Made by a program: the position numbers and the translations under genes. 61,961 nucleotides of DNA, taken from Acidobacteriota bacterium. GTDB taxonomy: Bacteria; Acidobacteriota; Terriglobia; Bryobacterales; Bryobacteraceae. Location: assembly GCA_016871155.1 (NCBI GenBank), contig VFZO01000009.1:1-61961 (forward strand), given 5' to 3'. Below, piece after piece: positions 7,579 to 14,595 of this stretch (within the stretch, counting starts at the first letter, position 1; every line of letters begins with the position of its first letter). The notes below the pieces were generated by a model that was not told the origin of the DNA, ran no database searches, and worked only from the letters and a program-made list of their open reading frames with translations.

Positions 7579-8690
7579 ACGTAGAAGCGCGGTACGCGCG
7601 ACGAGATGCCGCACAGCACGCTGTAAGAAATAGTACCCGCTAAGCGCGCAATTTGCTGCGCGTCGATCGACTCATTTTCGTTGGCGCCTAGCAACGTCAC
7701 CGGGTCTCCGGGCCGTACCTCGACATGCGACACGTCAATTGTCGTCACGTCCATCGACACGGCCCCGATCACGCTGGCCACCGTATTCTGAATGAGGACC
7801 CGCCCTTTGTTTGACAACCGGTGCGGATAGCCGTCCGCGTAGCCGGCCGCGAGAATCGCGATGCGGGCCGGCTTCGACGTAGTATGGATGGCGCCGTAGC
7901 CGACCGGCGCGCCCGCCGGTATGTCCTTCACTTCCAGCACGGTGGCCTTCCATGTCAACGCCGGATGCACGTCGAGCGACTGCGCGGGCGCCTGCCCCTT
8001 CACCGGCGAAACGTAACCATAGATGGCGTGGCCGGGCCGGACCAGATTGCCCCACGCCTCCCGCCGCTGATACGCGATCGGCACCGTGGACGACAGATGA
8101 AAGAACGCCGGATGTACGCCGCCAGCCCGCAGATGCTGGAGGACCTCGGTAAAGGTGGCCACCTGTTCATCGGTCTGCGGGCGGTCGTAGTTCGGAGCCG
8201 AGGCGAAGTGCGTCATCAGCCCCTCCAACCGGGCCGCGTGCGTCCCCGCGATCTCGTTCAGAATCTCCGCCGCGGTGGCGCGCGTGCCCAACCGGCCCAT
8301 GCCGGTGTCGATCTTCAGGTGATAGTTGGCGGTGCGCCCGGCGTTGCGCGCCAACCGTTCGTAGTCGCGGATTCCCTCCAGCGAGTGGATGGCCGGCGTC
8401 AAATTGTAGTCGAGAAAAAGTGGACGGGACGAAGGCAGGAAATCGGCCATGACCAAAACGTTCGACGTAATCCCGGACTCGCGCAGAACGATCCCCTCAT
8501 GGACGTTGGATACCGCCAGCCAGCGAGCGCCGGCCTCCTCCAGAGTTCGAGACACTTCCACCGCGCCGTGGCGATACGCGTCCGCCTTCACGACGGGCAT
8601 GACGGCGATGCCGGGGCCGACGGTCTTCCGGATGGCCCGGAAGTTGGCAGCGATTTGGCCGAGTGACACCTCGAGCCAGGAGCGGTGCAT
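7575..8690 (-). CDS. alr: Alanine racemase
   Basis: 371 residues, the usual length. It interconverts L- and D-alanine for peptidoglycan. The PLP-binding lysine is K35 in VMPVVKADAYRHG (most family members have AYGHG; here Gly is Arg). The DTGMGRLG motif of the barrel and the catalytic tyrosine region AAGYADGYPHR are both present, as is VSMDVTTIDV near the C-terminus. Start set at ATG 8690 because the reading frame further upstream is only the shadow of the cytochrome gene. It follows the small cytochrome by 32 bases and overlaps the kelch gene by four. Confidence 0.95.
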   Translation of the reverse strand: MHRSWLEVSLGQIAANFRAIRKTVGPGIAVMPVVKADAYRHGAVEVSRTLEEAGARWLAVSNVHEGIVLRESGITSNVLVMADFLPSSRPLFLDYNLTPAIHSLEGIRDYERLARNAGRTANYHLKIDTGMGRLGTRATAAEILNEIAGTHAARLEGLMTHFASAPNYDRPQTDEQVATFTEVLQHLRAGGVHPAFFHLSSTVPIAYQRREAWGNLVRPGHAIYGYVSPVKGQAPAQSLDVHPALTWKATVLEVKDIPAGAPVGYGAIHTTSKPARIAILAAGYADGYPHRLSNKGRVLIQNTVASVIGAVSMDVTTIDVSHVEVRPGDPVTLLGANENESIDAQQIARLAGTISYSVLCGISSRVPRFYV

Positions 8691-8722
8691 CCTTTGATGG
8701 TAATATCCGGCACCGGCGCCGG

Positions 8723-9346
8723 CTACGGAGCCAAAATCACTTCCACTGGGCCGCCCTGGATCCTGGCGCCTCGTGGCAGCGAAACCGGCTCGCGCAGAAT
8801 CATCCACTGCCGGATCCGGGGCTTTGCGTCGATCGTCCAGACAAGCGGCGCGACGCTGCCATCCGGCAGCGCCACCCAGCGCTTGCCGGACGTAGTGGCC
8901 CGTACGGCCGCAATCCGCCCGGCCCGCGGCGTCTTCGCCACGATGCCCTTCGGCGTTGCCGCCGGCCGCCACACCGGTACGGCGAAATCCGGCTTGCGAT
9001 GCTGTGGGTCGCCTTCTGGAGAACCTCCTTCGGCCCACTCCGCGATCAGGTTGATCTCTTCTTGAGGGAGCGAGATATCGTTGGAAAACTCGCCGAACCC
9101 CTTGGCTGCGCCCCACGGCGGCATGGTGCGCCGCAGGACCTCCTCCTTTATCGCCACCGCCCATGGCCGGGTTTGCGAATAGGTCCGGAACGCCATCGGC
9201 GCCGCGCCGCCATCCTGGTGGCAACCCACGCAGCGCTTTTCAAAAAGGCGGGAGATCTCGCGGTTCCAAGTCAACTTCGTGGTTGGAGTTTCATGCCCGT
9301 GGATTGCCAGAGCAAACAAAAATCCGCTGGCAATTTTCCGCCACAT
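8723..9346 (-). CDS. Small exported monoheme cytochrome c-like protein
   Basis: 207 residues from ATG 9346 (MWRKIASGFLFALAIHGHE, signal peptide), two bases after the stop of the upstream gene. One heme site, CVGCH, is followed by APMAFRTYSQTRPWAVAIK, TMPPWGAA and a WAEGGSPEGDP end: the same module as residues 25-110 of the neighbouring 420-aa protein (CQSCH, APMSLISYKDARPHAKSI, QMPPWFAD, WADSGAAEGNP). The C-terminal half (residues 115-207) has no PHM-like copper domain and is unrecognised. It looks like a paralogue carrying the heme module alone, probably periplasmic and working with its neighbour. Confidence 0.85.
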   Translation of the reverse strand: MWRKIASGFLFALAIHGHETPTTKLTWNREISRLFEKRCVGCHQDGGAAPMAFRTYSQTRPWAVAIKEEVLRRTMPPWGAAKGFGEFSNDISLPQEEINLIAEWAEGGSPEGDPQHRKPDFAVPVWRPAATPKGIVAKTPRAGRIAAVRATTSGKRWVALPDGSVAPLVWTIDAKPRIRQWMILREPVSLPRGARIQGGPVEVILAP

Positions 9347-9348
9347 CG

Positions 9349-10611
9349 TCAATTTGCCGCCGGTTTCTTGCGCCCGCGCACAATGTCGGCAGCGGTGACG
9401 TCCGGAGCGACGGCCACCTCGAAGAATCCGATCATCATCTCCTCCCAACTCTGTTCGCCAAAGCGCACGGCGGCCGTGGCGTCTGGGTTGGCCTTGTTGT
9501 TCGGCGAGTTGTCAAACCAGGCCTTGCAGGCGATCTTCGTTCCCGCTGGCAACGCCTTCTGGTCCTCTAATCGATAGATGAGTTGCCACGCGAAATCGTA
9601 GCGCGGGACGTTGAGCAGGGTCTCGCTCTCACCGGAGGGGTACTGGGCGCTGATCGTAAAGGCCTTGCCCCGCAGGTGCATGTGGGGCAGCAGCGAAACC
9701 AGCTTCGTGGGCTCTTTCAGCGTGATGGAGGCCTCAACCAGGTGGTTGGGAGCGCCCGGCGGAATCGAGAACTTTTCGTCCGCGGCGGCCAGCATCATCA
9801 CCTTTTCGGCCGGAGTGCCTTTGGCGAATCGAAGGCCGATGCGGGTTTGGTCCAAGGCTTGCTTACCACTCGCTGTATAGTGCATCTGGAACACGACATC
9901 CGATCCCGCCTTCACCAGCTTGCCTTGGCCGGGATTCATCTCATCCGGCGGCATGCCGGGCGCATAGGCAGCCACCCATTGGCTGAAATTGGTACCGCCG
10001 TCGCCCTGTTTGGGCAGGTAGGGTTCGCCGTAGCTGGCCTTGCGGAGCCATTTGGAATCCGGGGGGCGGATGAAGGCAATCACATGGTGTACGACTTCAC
10101 GATTACCGGGGCGAATCTCGGCCGCCTGGATCCAGGTATCTTCCTTCAGGTTCAGAGGCAGAACGAAATAGGTATAGTCGATCGTGCCGGAGGCCGGGAC
10201 GCTGTACGGTCTGGGGATCTCGGCGACCAGATCGGGAGTCCCGATGTTCCAACCTTGCACGAACTGTACCGGTTTGGGAGCCTCGGCGGGATTGCCCTCG
10301 GCCGCTCCCGAATCGGCCCAGGCCACCAAGGTGTCGATCTCCGCCTGGGTCATGGTGCGGTCGTTCATGAACTTTCCATGCTTCGCGTCGGCGAACCACG
10401 GCGGCATTTGCCGGGTCAGGACGGCTTGGCGGATCGATTTGGCGTGAGGCCGGGCGTCTTTGTAAGAAATAAGGGACATGGGGGCCGCCTCCACAGGACG
10501 ATGGCAGGATTGGCAGTTCTTCTGAAAGACCGGGACAACATCCTTATGGAACGTGACTTGCTTAGAAGAAACAGCGAAAGCGGTCAGTACGACCAGGGAC
10601 AGGCACTTCAT
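9349..10611 (-). CDS. Cytochrome c fused to a copper type II monooxygenase (PHM)-like domain
   Basis: 420 residues from ATG 10611 (signal peptide MKCLSLVVLTAFAVSS); a GTG at 10626 is an alternative, but the GGGTGAGAG upstream suits the ATG. Residues 25-110 are a heme c module with CQSCH and a QMPPW motif. Residues 130-415 resemble the two-domain peptidylglycine/dopamine monooxygenase fold: REVVHHVIAF (a His-His pair as in the CuH site), VVFQMHYTASG (HxY), LLPHMHLRGKAF (HMH) and a late EEMMIGFFEV. Eukaryotic relatives hydroxylate C-H bonds using copper and an external reductant; here the attached heme could deliver the electrons. The substrate is unknown. Confidence 0.85.
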   Translation of the reverse strand: MKCLSLVVLTAFAVSSKQVTFHKDVVPVFQKNCQSCHRPVEAAPMSLISYKDARPHAKSIRQAVLTRQMPPWFADAKHGKFMNDRTMTQAEIDTLVAWADSGAAEGNPAEAPKPVQFVQGWNIGTPDLVAEIPRPYSVPASGTIDYTYFVLPLNLKEDTWIQAAEIRPGNREVVHHVIAFIRPPDSKWLRKASYGEPYLPKQGDGGTNFSQWVAAYAPGMPPDEMNPGQGKLVKAGSDVVFQMHYTASGKQALDQTRIGLRFAKGTPAEKVMMLAAADEKFSIPPGAPNHLVEASITLKEPTKLVSLLPHMHLRGKAFTISAQYPSGESETLLNVPRYDFAWQLIYRLEDQKALPAGTKIACKAWFDNSPNNKANPDATAAVRFGEQSWEEMMIGFFEVAVAPDVTAADIVRGRKKPAAN

Positions 10612-10679
10612 GATTGAGACTCTCACCCTTCAATATACGGAACCAAGCTACGATTTCGTTCCGAAAGATCCATTTCGGT

Positions 10680-10706
10680 TAATACCTCAGGGTGAGTTTC
10701 CGATAA
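10680..10706 (+). promoter_or_regulatory. Candidate sigma-28 (FliA) promoter of the flgMNKL unit
   Basis: TAATACCT, an 11-base spacer and TCCGATAA. The sigma-28 consensus is TAAAGTTT-N11-GCCGATAA: the -10 element matches in seven of eight positions and the spacing is exact, while the -35 is weak. It lies about 47 bases before the flgM start, and the genes it serves (anti-sigma factor and hook-filament junction proteins) are classic class 3 flagellar genes. Confidence 0.6.
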
Positions 10707-10752
10707 GATTCGCAGAAGGAGACCTGCCTTCCGCAGTACAGGACGAGACAAA

Positions 10753-11055
10753 ATGAAGATCAACAACGGATATAACGCAAACGCGGCACAGGCGGCCGAA
10801 CGGGCGCAAGAGGCGGCGGCGGCACAGTCGAAATCTGGGAAAGTTGGGGCGAAGCAGCAGGGGTCAGACGAGGTCAGTCTCTCGTCCCTGGCCTCGGCCG
10901 TGCAGTCCGCGTTGTCGGACTCACCGGACCGGCTGGCGAGAGTGGAACGGCTGGCGGCGGAGTTTGCGGCCGGCAACTACCAGCCGGATGCGCAGGCGAC
11001 GGCGAACGGTCTGATCTCCGACGCGCTCTCTTCCAATGAGGACGGCAAGAGATGA
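10753..11055 (+). CDS. flgM: Anti-sigma-28 factor FlgM
   Basis: 100 residues. The first 40 are low-complexity and Ala/Gln-rich, as expected for the disordered half; the C-terminal half has the conserved DEVSLSSLA start and DSPDRLARVERLAAEFAAGN, then YQPDAQATANGLISDAL, typical of FlgM. It holds the flagellar sigma factor FliA inactive until the hook is complete and FlgM is exported. It overlaps the next gene by four bases (ATGA), and a sigma-28-like promoter stands upstream, which would give the usual autoregulatory loop. Confidence 0.9.
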   Translation: MKINNGYNANAAQAAERAQEAAAAQSKSGKVGAKQQGSDEVSLSSLASAVQSALSDSPDRLARVERLAAEFAAGNYQPDAQATANGLISDALSSNEDGKR

Positions 11056-11393
11056 AAGAGCAGGTCCCGTCTCTAGAGCAGGCGAACAACTCCCTGACGG
11101 AGCTGCAAACCCAGGTTGCGCTGTTGCACATGGACGCGGCGCTGCAGTCCTTGGAGCGCCTTTCGAAGAGCCTCCAGGACGGCGAACGGCCATCCGCCCC
11201 TGAGCAGCGTGAGATGGAACGGTCGCTGCTCAAGCTTAGGCACGAATTGCGCGAAGCCGGATACCTGGCCGAGCAGGGACTAGCGTTCTGCAAGGGCTGG
11301 GCGGACGCCCTGGCGCCGCAGGCCACCTACGCCGCAGATGGCGTATCCCGTGCCGGCGATGAGACCCGTCACGAACTTTCGGTGGAAGCGTAG
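11052..11393 (+). CDS. FlgN-like flagellar export chaperone (by context)
   Basis: 113 residues, predicted almost wholly helical with heptad spacing (LEQANNSLTELQTQVALLHM, MERSLLKLRHELREAGYLAE). The position between flgM and flgK, the length and the coiled-coil nature fit FlgN, which binds the C-termini of FlgK and FlgL before export. Sequence similarity alone is too weak for me to be certain, so the name rests on context. A C-terminal part with FCKGWADALAPQATYAADG is seen in acidobacterial and other FlgN-like proteins near flgK. Confidence 0.6.
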   Translation: MKEQVPSLEQANNSLTELQTQVALLHMDAALQSLERLSKSLQDGERPSAPEQREMERSLLKLRHELREAGYLAEQGLAFCKGWADALAPQATYAADGVSRAGDETRHELSVEA

Positions 11394-11402
11394 CGAAGAA
11401 CC

Positions 11403-12767
11403 ATGGGCAGCCTCTTTACGGCGATGGTGTCGACTGCGGATGCGATGAGCACTCTGCAGCGATCGTTGACGGTGGTGCAGAACAATATCGTCAACGCCTC
11501 CACCGTTGGCTACGCCCGGCAGGAGGCGTCGCTTGTCGCCAACCCGTTCAATCCAAATTCTAATTCCACCTCCGGCGGCGTTCGCAGCGGTCCCATGCAG
11601 TCGTCACGAAACAGCTACGCCGAGTCGCAGGTGTGGAAGCTGCAACATGCAAAGGGATTCGCCGACAATTTGACCTTTAAGCTCTCGGAGTTGGAGCGGA
11701 CGTTTCCGCTTACGGCCGGAGCGGGGATCTCCGCCGAACTGGACCGTTTCTTCGGTTCGATTTCGCAATGGTCCGTGGCCCCAAATTCGCCTGTGGCGCG
11801 TTCTCAGGTACTGGACCGTTCTCGAAAGATCGCGCAGTCCTTCAACCAGACCGCCCTTGAATTGGGAAACGCCAGCGGCCAGGCGAATAGCGAACTGACC
11901 AATACCGTTGCTACGATTAACCGCCTGGCCCGGGACATTGTCGATATCAACGTGCAACGGCGAGAAAGCCTGGTCAGTTCCGGCGATGCCGGGTTGGATG
12001 CCCGTCTTCACGCGAAGTTGGAAGATCTCGCCACCTATACCAACTACACGGCTTTGTCGCAGGAGGACGGTTCGGTTACGGTACTGATTGGCGGGCGGAC
12101 TCCCCTGGTTGTCGGCGATCACGAGTTCGACGTAACCCTCAACCAGGTTGGATCCTCGTTCGAAATATGGGACTCGACCGGCGCCGACATTACGCGTCAG
12201 CTCACGGGCGGCCGGGTCGGATCGCTGCTCGAATTCCGGAACCAACTCCTGCCGGGCTACCAAGCGGAGCTCAACACTCTGGCGCAAGGGTTCGCCGGCA
12301 ACGTTAATGGTGTGCTGGCGGGTGGCATCGATCTGAACGGCAACACTCCCGCGCAAGGGCTATTCACCTACAACACGACACCCGGTGCGGCCGTGACGCT
12401 GGCAGTCACCAATATCACGGGCGCCGAGCTGGCCGCGGCGGCGGCCGGAGATCCGGGCGGAAACACAAACGCTCTCGACTTGGCCGGTCTGCAGACCTCC
12501 GGCGTCCTTTCCGGGCTCAGCTTCTCGCAGTTTTTCGCAGGAATCACAACCCGTCTGGGTGACCGCCTCAACGAGGTGCGCTCCAGCAAGGACCTGCAGC
12601 AGCAGCTTCTGCAACAAGCCCAAAACCTTCGCGCCGAGGAGTCCGGCGTGGACATCAACGTCGAAGCGACGAAGCTCCTCGAGTTGCAAAGAGGATTCCA
12701 GGCGGCCGGGCAGGTCATCTCGGTTCTCAACCAGATGACCGAAACGGTCATGAATATGGTGAGGTAA
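11403..12767 (+). CDS. flgK: Flagellar hook-associated protein 1 (FlgK)
   Basis: 454 residues, near the usual length for a compact FlgK. The N-terminal helix has the axial-protein signature (STLQRSLTVVQNNIVNASTV then GYARQ), and the C-terminal helix ends ELQRGFQAAGQVISVLNQMT, then ETVMNMVR, which forms the coiled-coil in the hook-filament junction. The middle contains the D2/D3-like domains (LIGGRTPLVVGDHEF; TRQLTGGRVGSLLEFR). It follows the FlgN-like gene by nine bases and precedes flgL by two. Confidence 0.95.
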   Translation: MGSLFTAMVSTADAMSTLQRSLTVVQNNIVNASTVGYARQEASLVANPFNPNSNSTSGGVRSGPMQSSRNSYAESQVWKLQHAKGFADNLTFKLSELERTFPLTAGAGISAELDRFFGSISQWSVAPNSPVARSQVLDRSRKIAQSFNQTALELGNASGQANSELTNTVATINRLARDIVDINVQRRESLVSSGDAGLDARLHAKLEDLATYTNYTALSQEDGSVTVLIGGRTPLVVGDHEFDVTLNQVGSSFEIWDSTGADITRQLTGGRVGSLLEFRNQLLPGYQAELNTLAQGFAGNVNGVLAGGIDLNGNTPAQGLFTYNTTPGAAVTLAVTNITGAELAAAAAGDPGGNTNALDLAGLQTSGVLSGLSFSQFFAGITTRLGDRLNEVRSSKDLQQQLLQQAQNLRAEESGVDINVEATKLLELQRGFQAAGQVISVLNQMTETVMNMVR

Positions 12768-12769
12768 CG

Positions 12770-13675
12770 ATGCAGTCCTTCCTAGACGCCCGGCAGACGA
12801 GCTTCCTTCACAACCTGAACCGCATCCAGGCCCGTTCGGAGAAGGCGCAGCGGACTTTGGCCAGCGGCCTGCGTATCGAGAACGCCTCCGATAGCCCGGA
12901 CGAAGTGAGTTCTCTGTTGCAGGCCAGGGCTGAGCTTGCCTCAAGCGAGCAGACCCGGTCGAACCTGAATCGCGTCCGGACCGAAGTGGAGGCCGCAGAA
13001 AACGCGATCCAGGGCGGTCTCAAAGCGGTGGAGCGAGTCCGGGTACTCGCGGCTCAGGGTGCATCCGGTACTCAGACGGCGGCGACACGCACCATGATCG
13101 CTCGAGAGGTGGAAGCGGTGCATCGCCAGTTGGTTGGCATTTCGAATACCTCGATCGACGGGCGCTACATCTTTGCCGGTTCGGCCGATCAGACCGCGCC
13201 CTACGCGGTCGACCTCAACACAACCTCCGGCGCGACTCTCTATGCCGGCGCTACCGCCACCCGTCAAATTCGCGACTCGTCCGGGGTCCGGTTCCCGGTG
13301 GCCCGGTCTGGCGAGGACATCTTCGACAACTCCGTTGCGAATCGCAACGCGTTTCGCGTTGTGAAATCCGTTCGCGATGCGCTGCTTGCCAATGATGACG
13401 CGGCGTTGGAGACAGCTCTGGCGGACATCGGTACCGCGCTCGAGCACATGAACGAGCAACTCGCCTACTACGGCACCGCGCAGAACTCGATTACGGAGGC
13501 CATCGCCACCGCCGACAAGAAGATCCTGTCGCTGAAGACGCAGATCGCCGATACCGAAGGCGCTGACTTGGCCGCCACGATTCTTGAAATGCAGGACGCC
13601 AACACCCACCGGCAGGCGGCGCTCCAGGCCAAGGCCCAGGAAGATCTTAGAACGGTCTTCGATTTCATCCGCTAG
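12770..13675 (+). CDS. flgL: Flagellar hook-associated protein 3 (FlgL)
   Basis: 301 residues, with a GAGGTAACG ribosome site before ATG 12770. It has the flagellin-like N-terminal helix (LNRIQARSEKAQRTLASGLR, NASDSPDEVSSL) and a C-terminal helix (LSLKTQIADTEGADLAATIL, EMQDANTHRQAALQAKAQ) characteristic of FlgL. It is the second junction protein between FlgK and filament. Its last four bases overlap the end of a convergent minus-strand gene. Confidence 0.93.
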   Translation: MQSFLDARQTSFLHNLNRIQARSEKAQRTLASGLRIENASDSPDEVSSLLQARAELASSEQTRSNLNRVRTEVEAAENAIQGGLKAVERVRVLAAQGASGTQTAATRTMIAREVEAVHRQLVGISNTSIDGRYIFAGSADQTAPYAVDLNTTSGATLYAGATATRQIRDSSGVRFPVARSGEDIFDNSVANRNAFRVVKSVRDALLANDDAALETALADIGTALEHMNEQLAYYGTAQNSITEAIATADKKILSLKTQIADTEGADLAATILEMQDANTHRQAALQAKAQEDLRTVFDFIR

Positions 13676-13932
13676 GCCATCGCCGCGGCGTCAATGGCCG
13701 AAATCCGGACCACGATTCTGGAGTGCTGCTGATTGCGGCCCTCCACATACTCCAGCCCAATCGACGTGACGACGATCGAGATCGTCTGCCCATGCAAGTG
13801 GAGTGTCACGCCCTTCTTCAACTTCAGACTCTCCTCCAACACTTCGCGAATCGCGTCGCTGGCCGCGGCGCGGGCCGTTCCAGCCGCGGCCAGCGCGCCA
13901 ACCAGCACACCAAAAGTCATTCTTCGTTGCAT
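13672..13932 (-). CDS. Small exported protein of unknown function
   Basis: 86 residues: signal peptide (TFGVLVGALAAAGTARAAA), then a helix with IREVLEESLKLKKGV and a beta segment (VTLHLHGQTISIVVTSIGLE, YVEGRNQQHSRIVVRI). I do not recognise the family. It follows the 130-aa gene by three bases, so both are probably one transcript, and it converges on flgL with a four-base overlap. The length of open frame, the clear signal peptide and the coupling support a real gene. Confidence 0.6.
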   Translation of the reverse strand: MQRRMTFGVLVGALAAAGTARAAASDAIREVLEESLKLKKGVTLHLHGQTISIVVTSIGLEYVEGRNQQHSRIVVRISAIDAAAMA

Positions 13933-13935
13933 TGT

Positions 13936-14328
13936 CTATAGTCCTTTCATCAAAACCTGGTAAATTTCTCCATCACTAAACGCACCGGATAGCCCGGCCG
14001 CATAGGCACAGTGCATCTCCAGCACGCCGCCGGCAAAGCCGAGCGACTTTTCGTCCGGCGATGCCACATTCGAAAGTTTGACAGCCTTTAGCCCGTCACG
14101 AAGCGCTTCTTTGCCCAGCGGGTCCAGCGCAATTGTGCGCAGCGCCATGTTCAGCCGGTGGCAGGACACATTGTCCAGAAAATTCAGGCCCGCCGCATCG
14201 CTCTGCAGCGTGTCCCATGCCACCTCGTACCTGGCGGCCGAACCGCAAATCTCCGTGATCTCTCTTTCACGCTCCGGAAGTGTTGTCTCAGTCAGCGTCC
14301 GGATCATCTGGCGTTCTTGCAATCCCAT
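13936..14328 (-). CDS. Hypothetical cytoplasmic protein upstream of the small exported protein
   Basis: 130 residues, no signal peptide. Mostly helical: TLPEREREITEICGSAARYE, a middle with NFLDNVSCHRLNMALRTIAL, and a C-terminal part LEMHCAYAAGLSGAFSDGEI. Two cysteines (C29 and C57 area) and a late CAY are present but no known metal motif. A second start at the eighth codon (MIRTLTE) is possible. I do not recognise the family. Position between flagellar genes and an amidase says little about function. Confidence 0.55.
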   Translation of the reverse strand: MGLQERQMIRTLTETTLPEREREITEICGSAARYEVAWDTLQSDAAGLNFLDNVSCHRLNMALRTIALDPLGKEALRDGLKAVKLSNVASPDEKSLGFAGGVLEMHCAYAAGLSGAFSDGEIYQVLMKGL

Positions 14329-14415
14329 TCTGTTCCTCTCATACCCTCCTGCGCGAAGGCGCGGAAAAACTTGTCACCCGGGAATCCCGGAATGGTGTTG
14401 GGATAGAATTTGCTT

Positions 14416-14595
14416 ATGGTGCGCCGGCGAGATTTTGCGTGGTTTCTGATGGCGGCGGCTCCGCCCGCTACCGCGCAGACGGCGGCGGACGATCTCGCGG
14501 CGGCGAAGGAGCGCGTGAAATCGAACTCGCAGGAGCTGAACAAGTTCAGCCTCAGCATCGCGACGGAGCCGGCCTTTGCCTTCAAAGCTTATTAG
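14416..14595 (+). CDS. Small exported protein overlapping the amidase gene
   Basis: 59 residues from ATG 14416: an RRR-containing signal (MVRRRDFAWFLMAAAPPATA), then a short charged helix (DDLAAAKERVKSNSQELNKF) and a tail SIATEPAFAFKAY. It ends inside the amidase gene with a 20-base overlap in another frame. I recall such short signal-bearing leaders ending in EPAFxF before amidase genes in related bacteria, but that is memory rather than a search. It may be a separate partner protein, or its frame may once have been the export signal of the amidase. Confidence 0.55.
   Translation: MVRRRDFAWFLMAAAPPATAQTAADDLAAAKERVKSNSQELNKFSLSIATEPAFAFKAY

Noticed and set aside
8691-9224. Upstream extension of the alanine racemase frame
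   Set aside because: Those 178 codons are the shadow of the small cytochrome; racemase homology starts exactly at ATG 8690.
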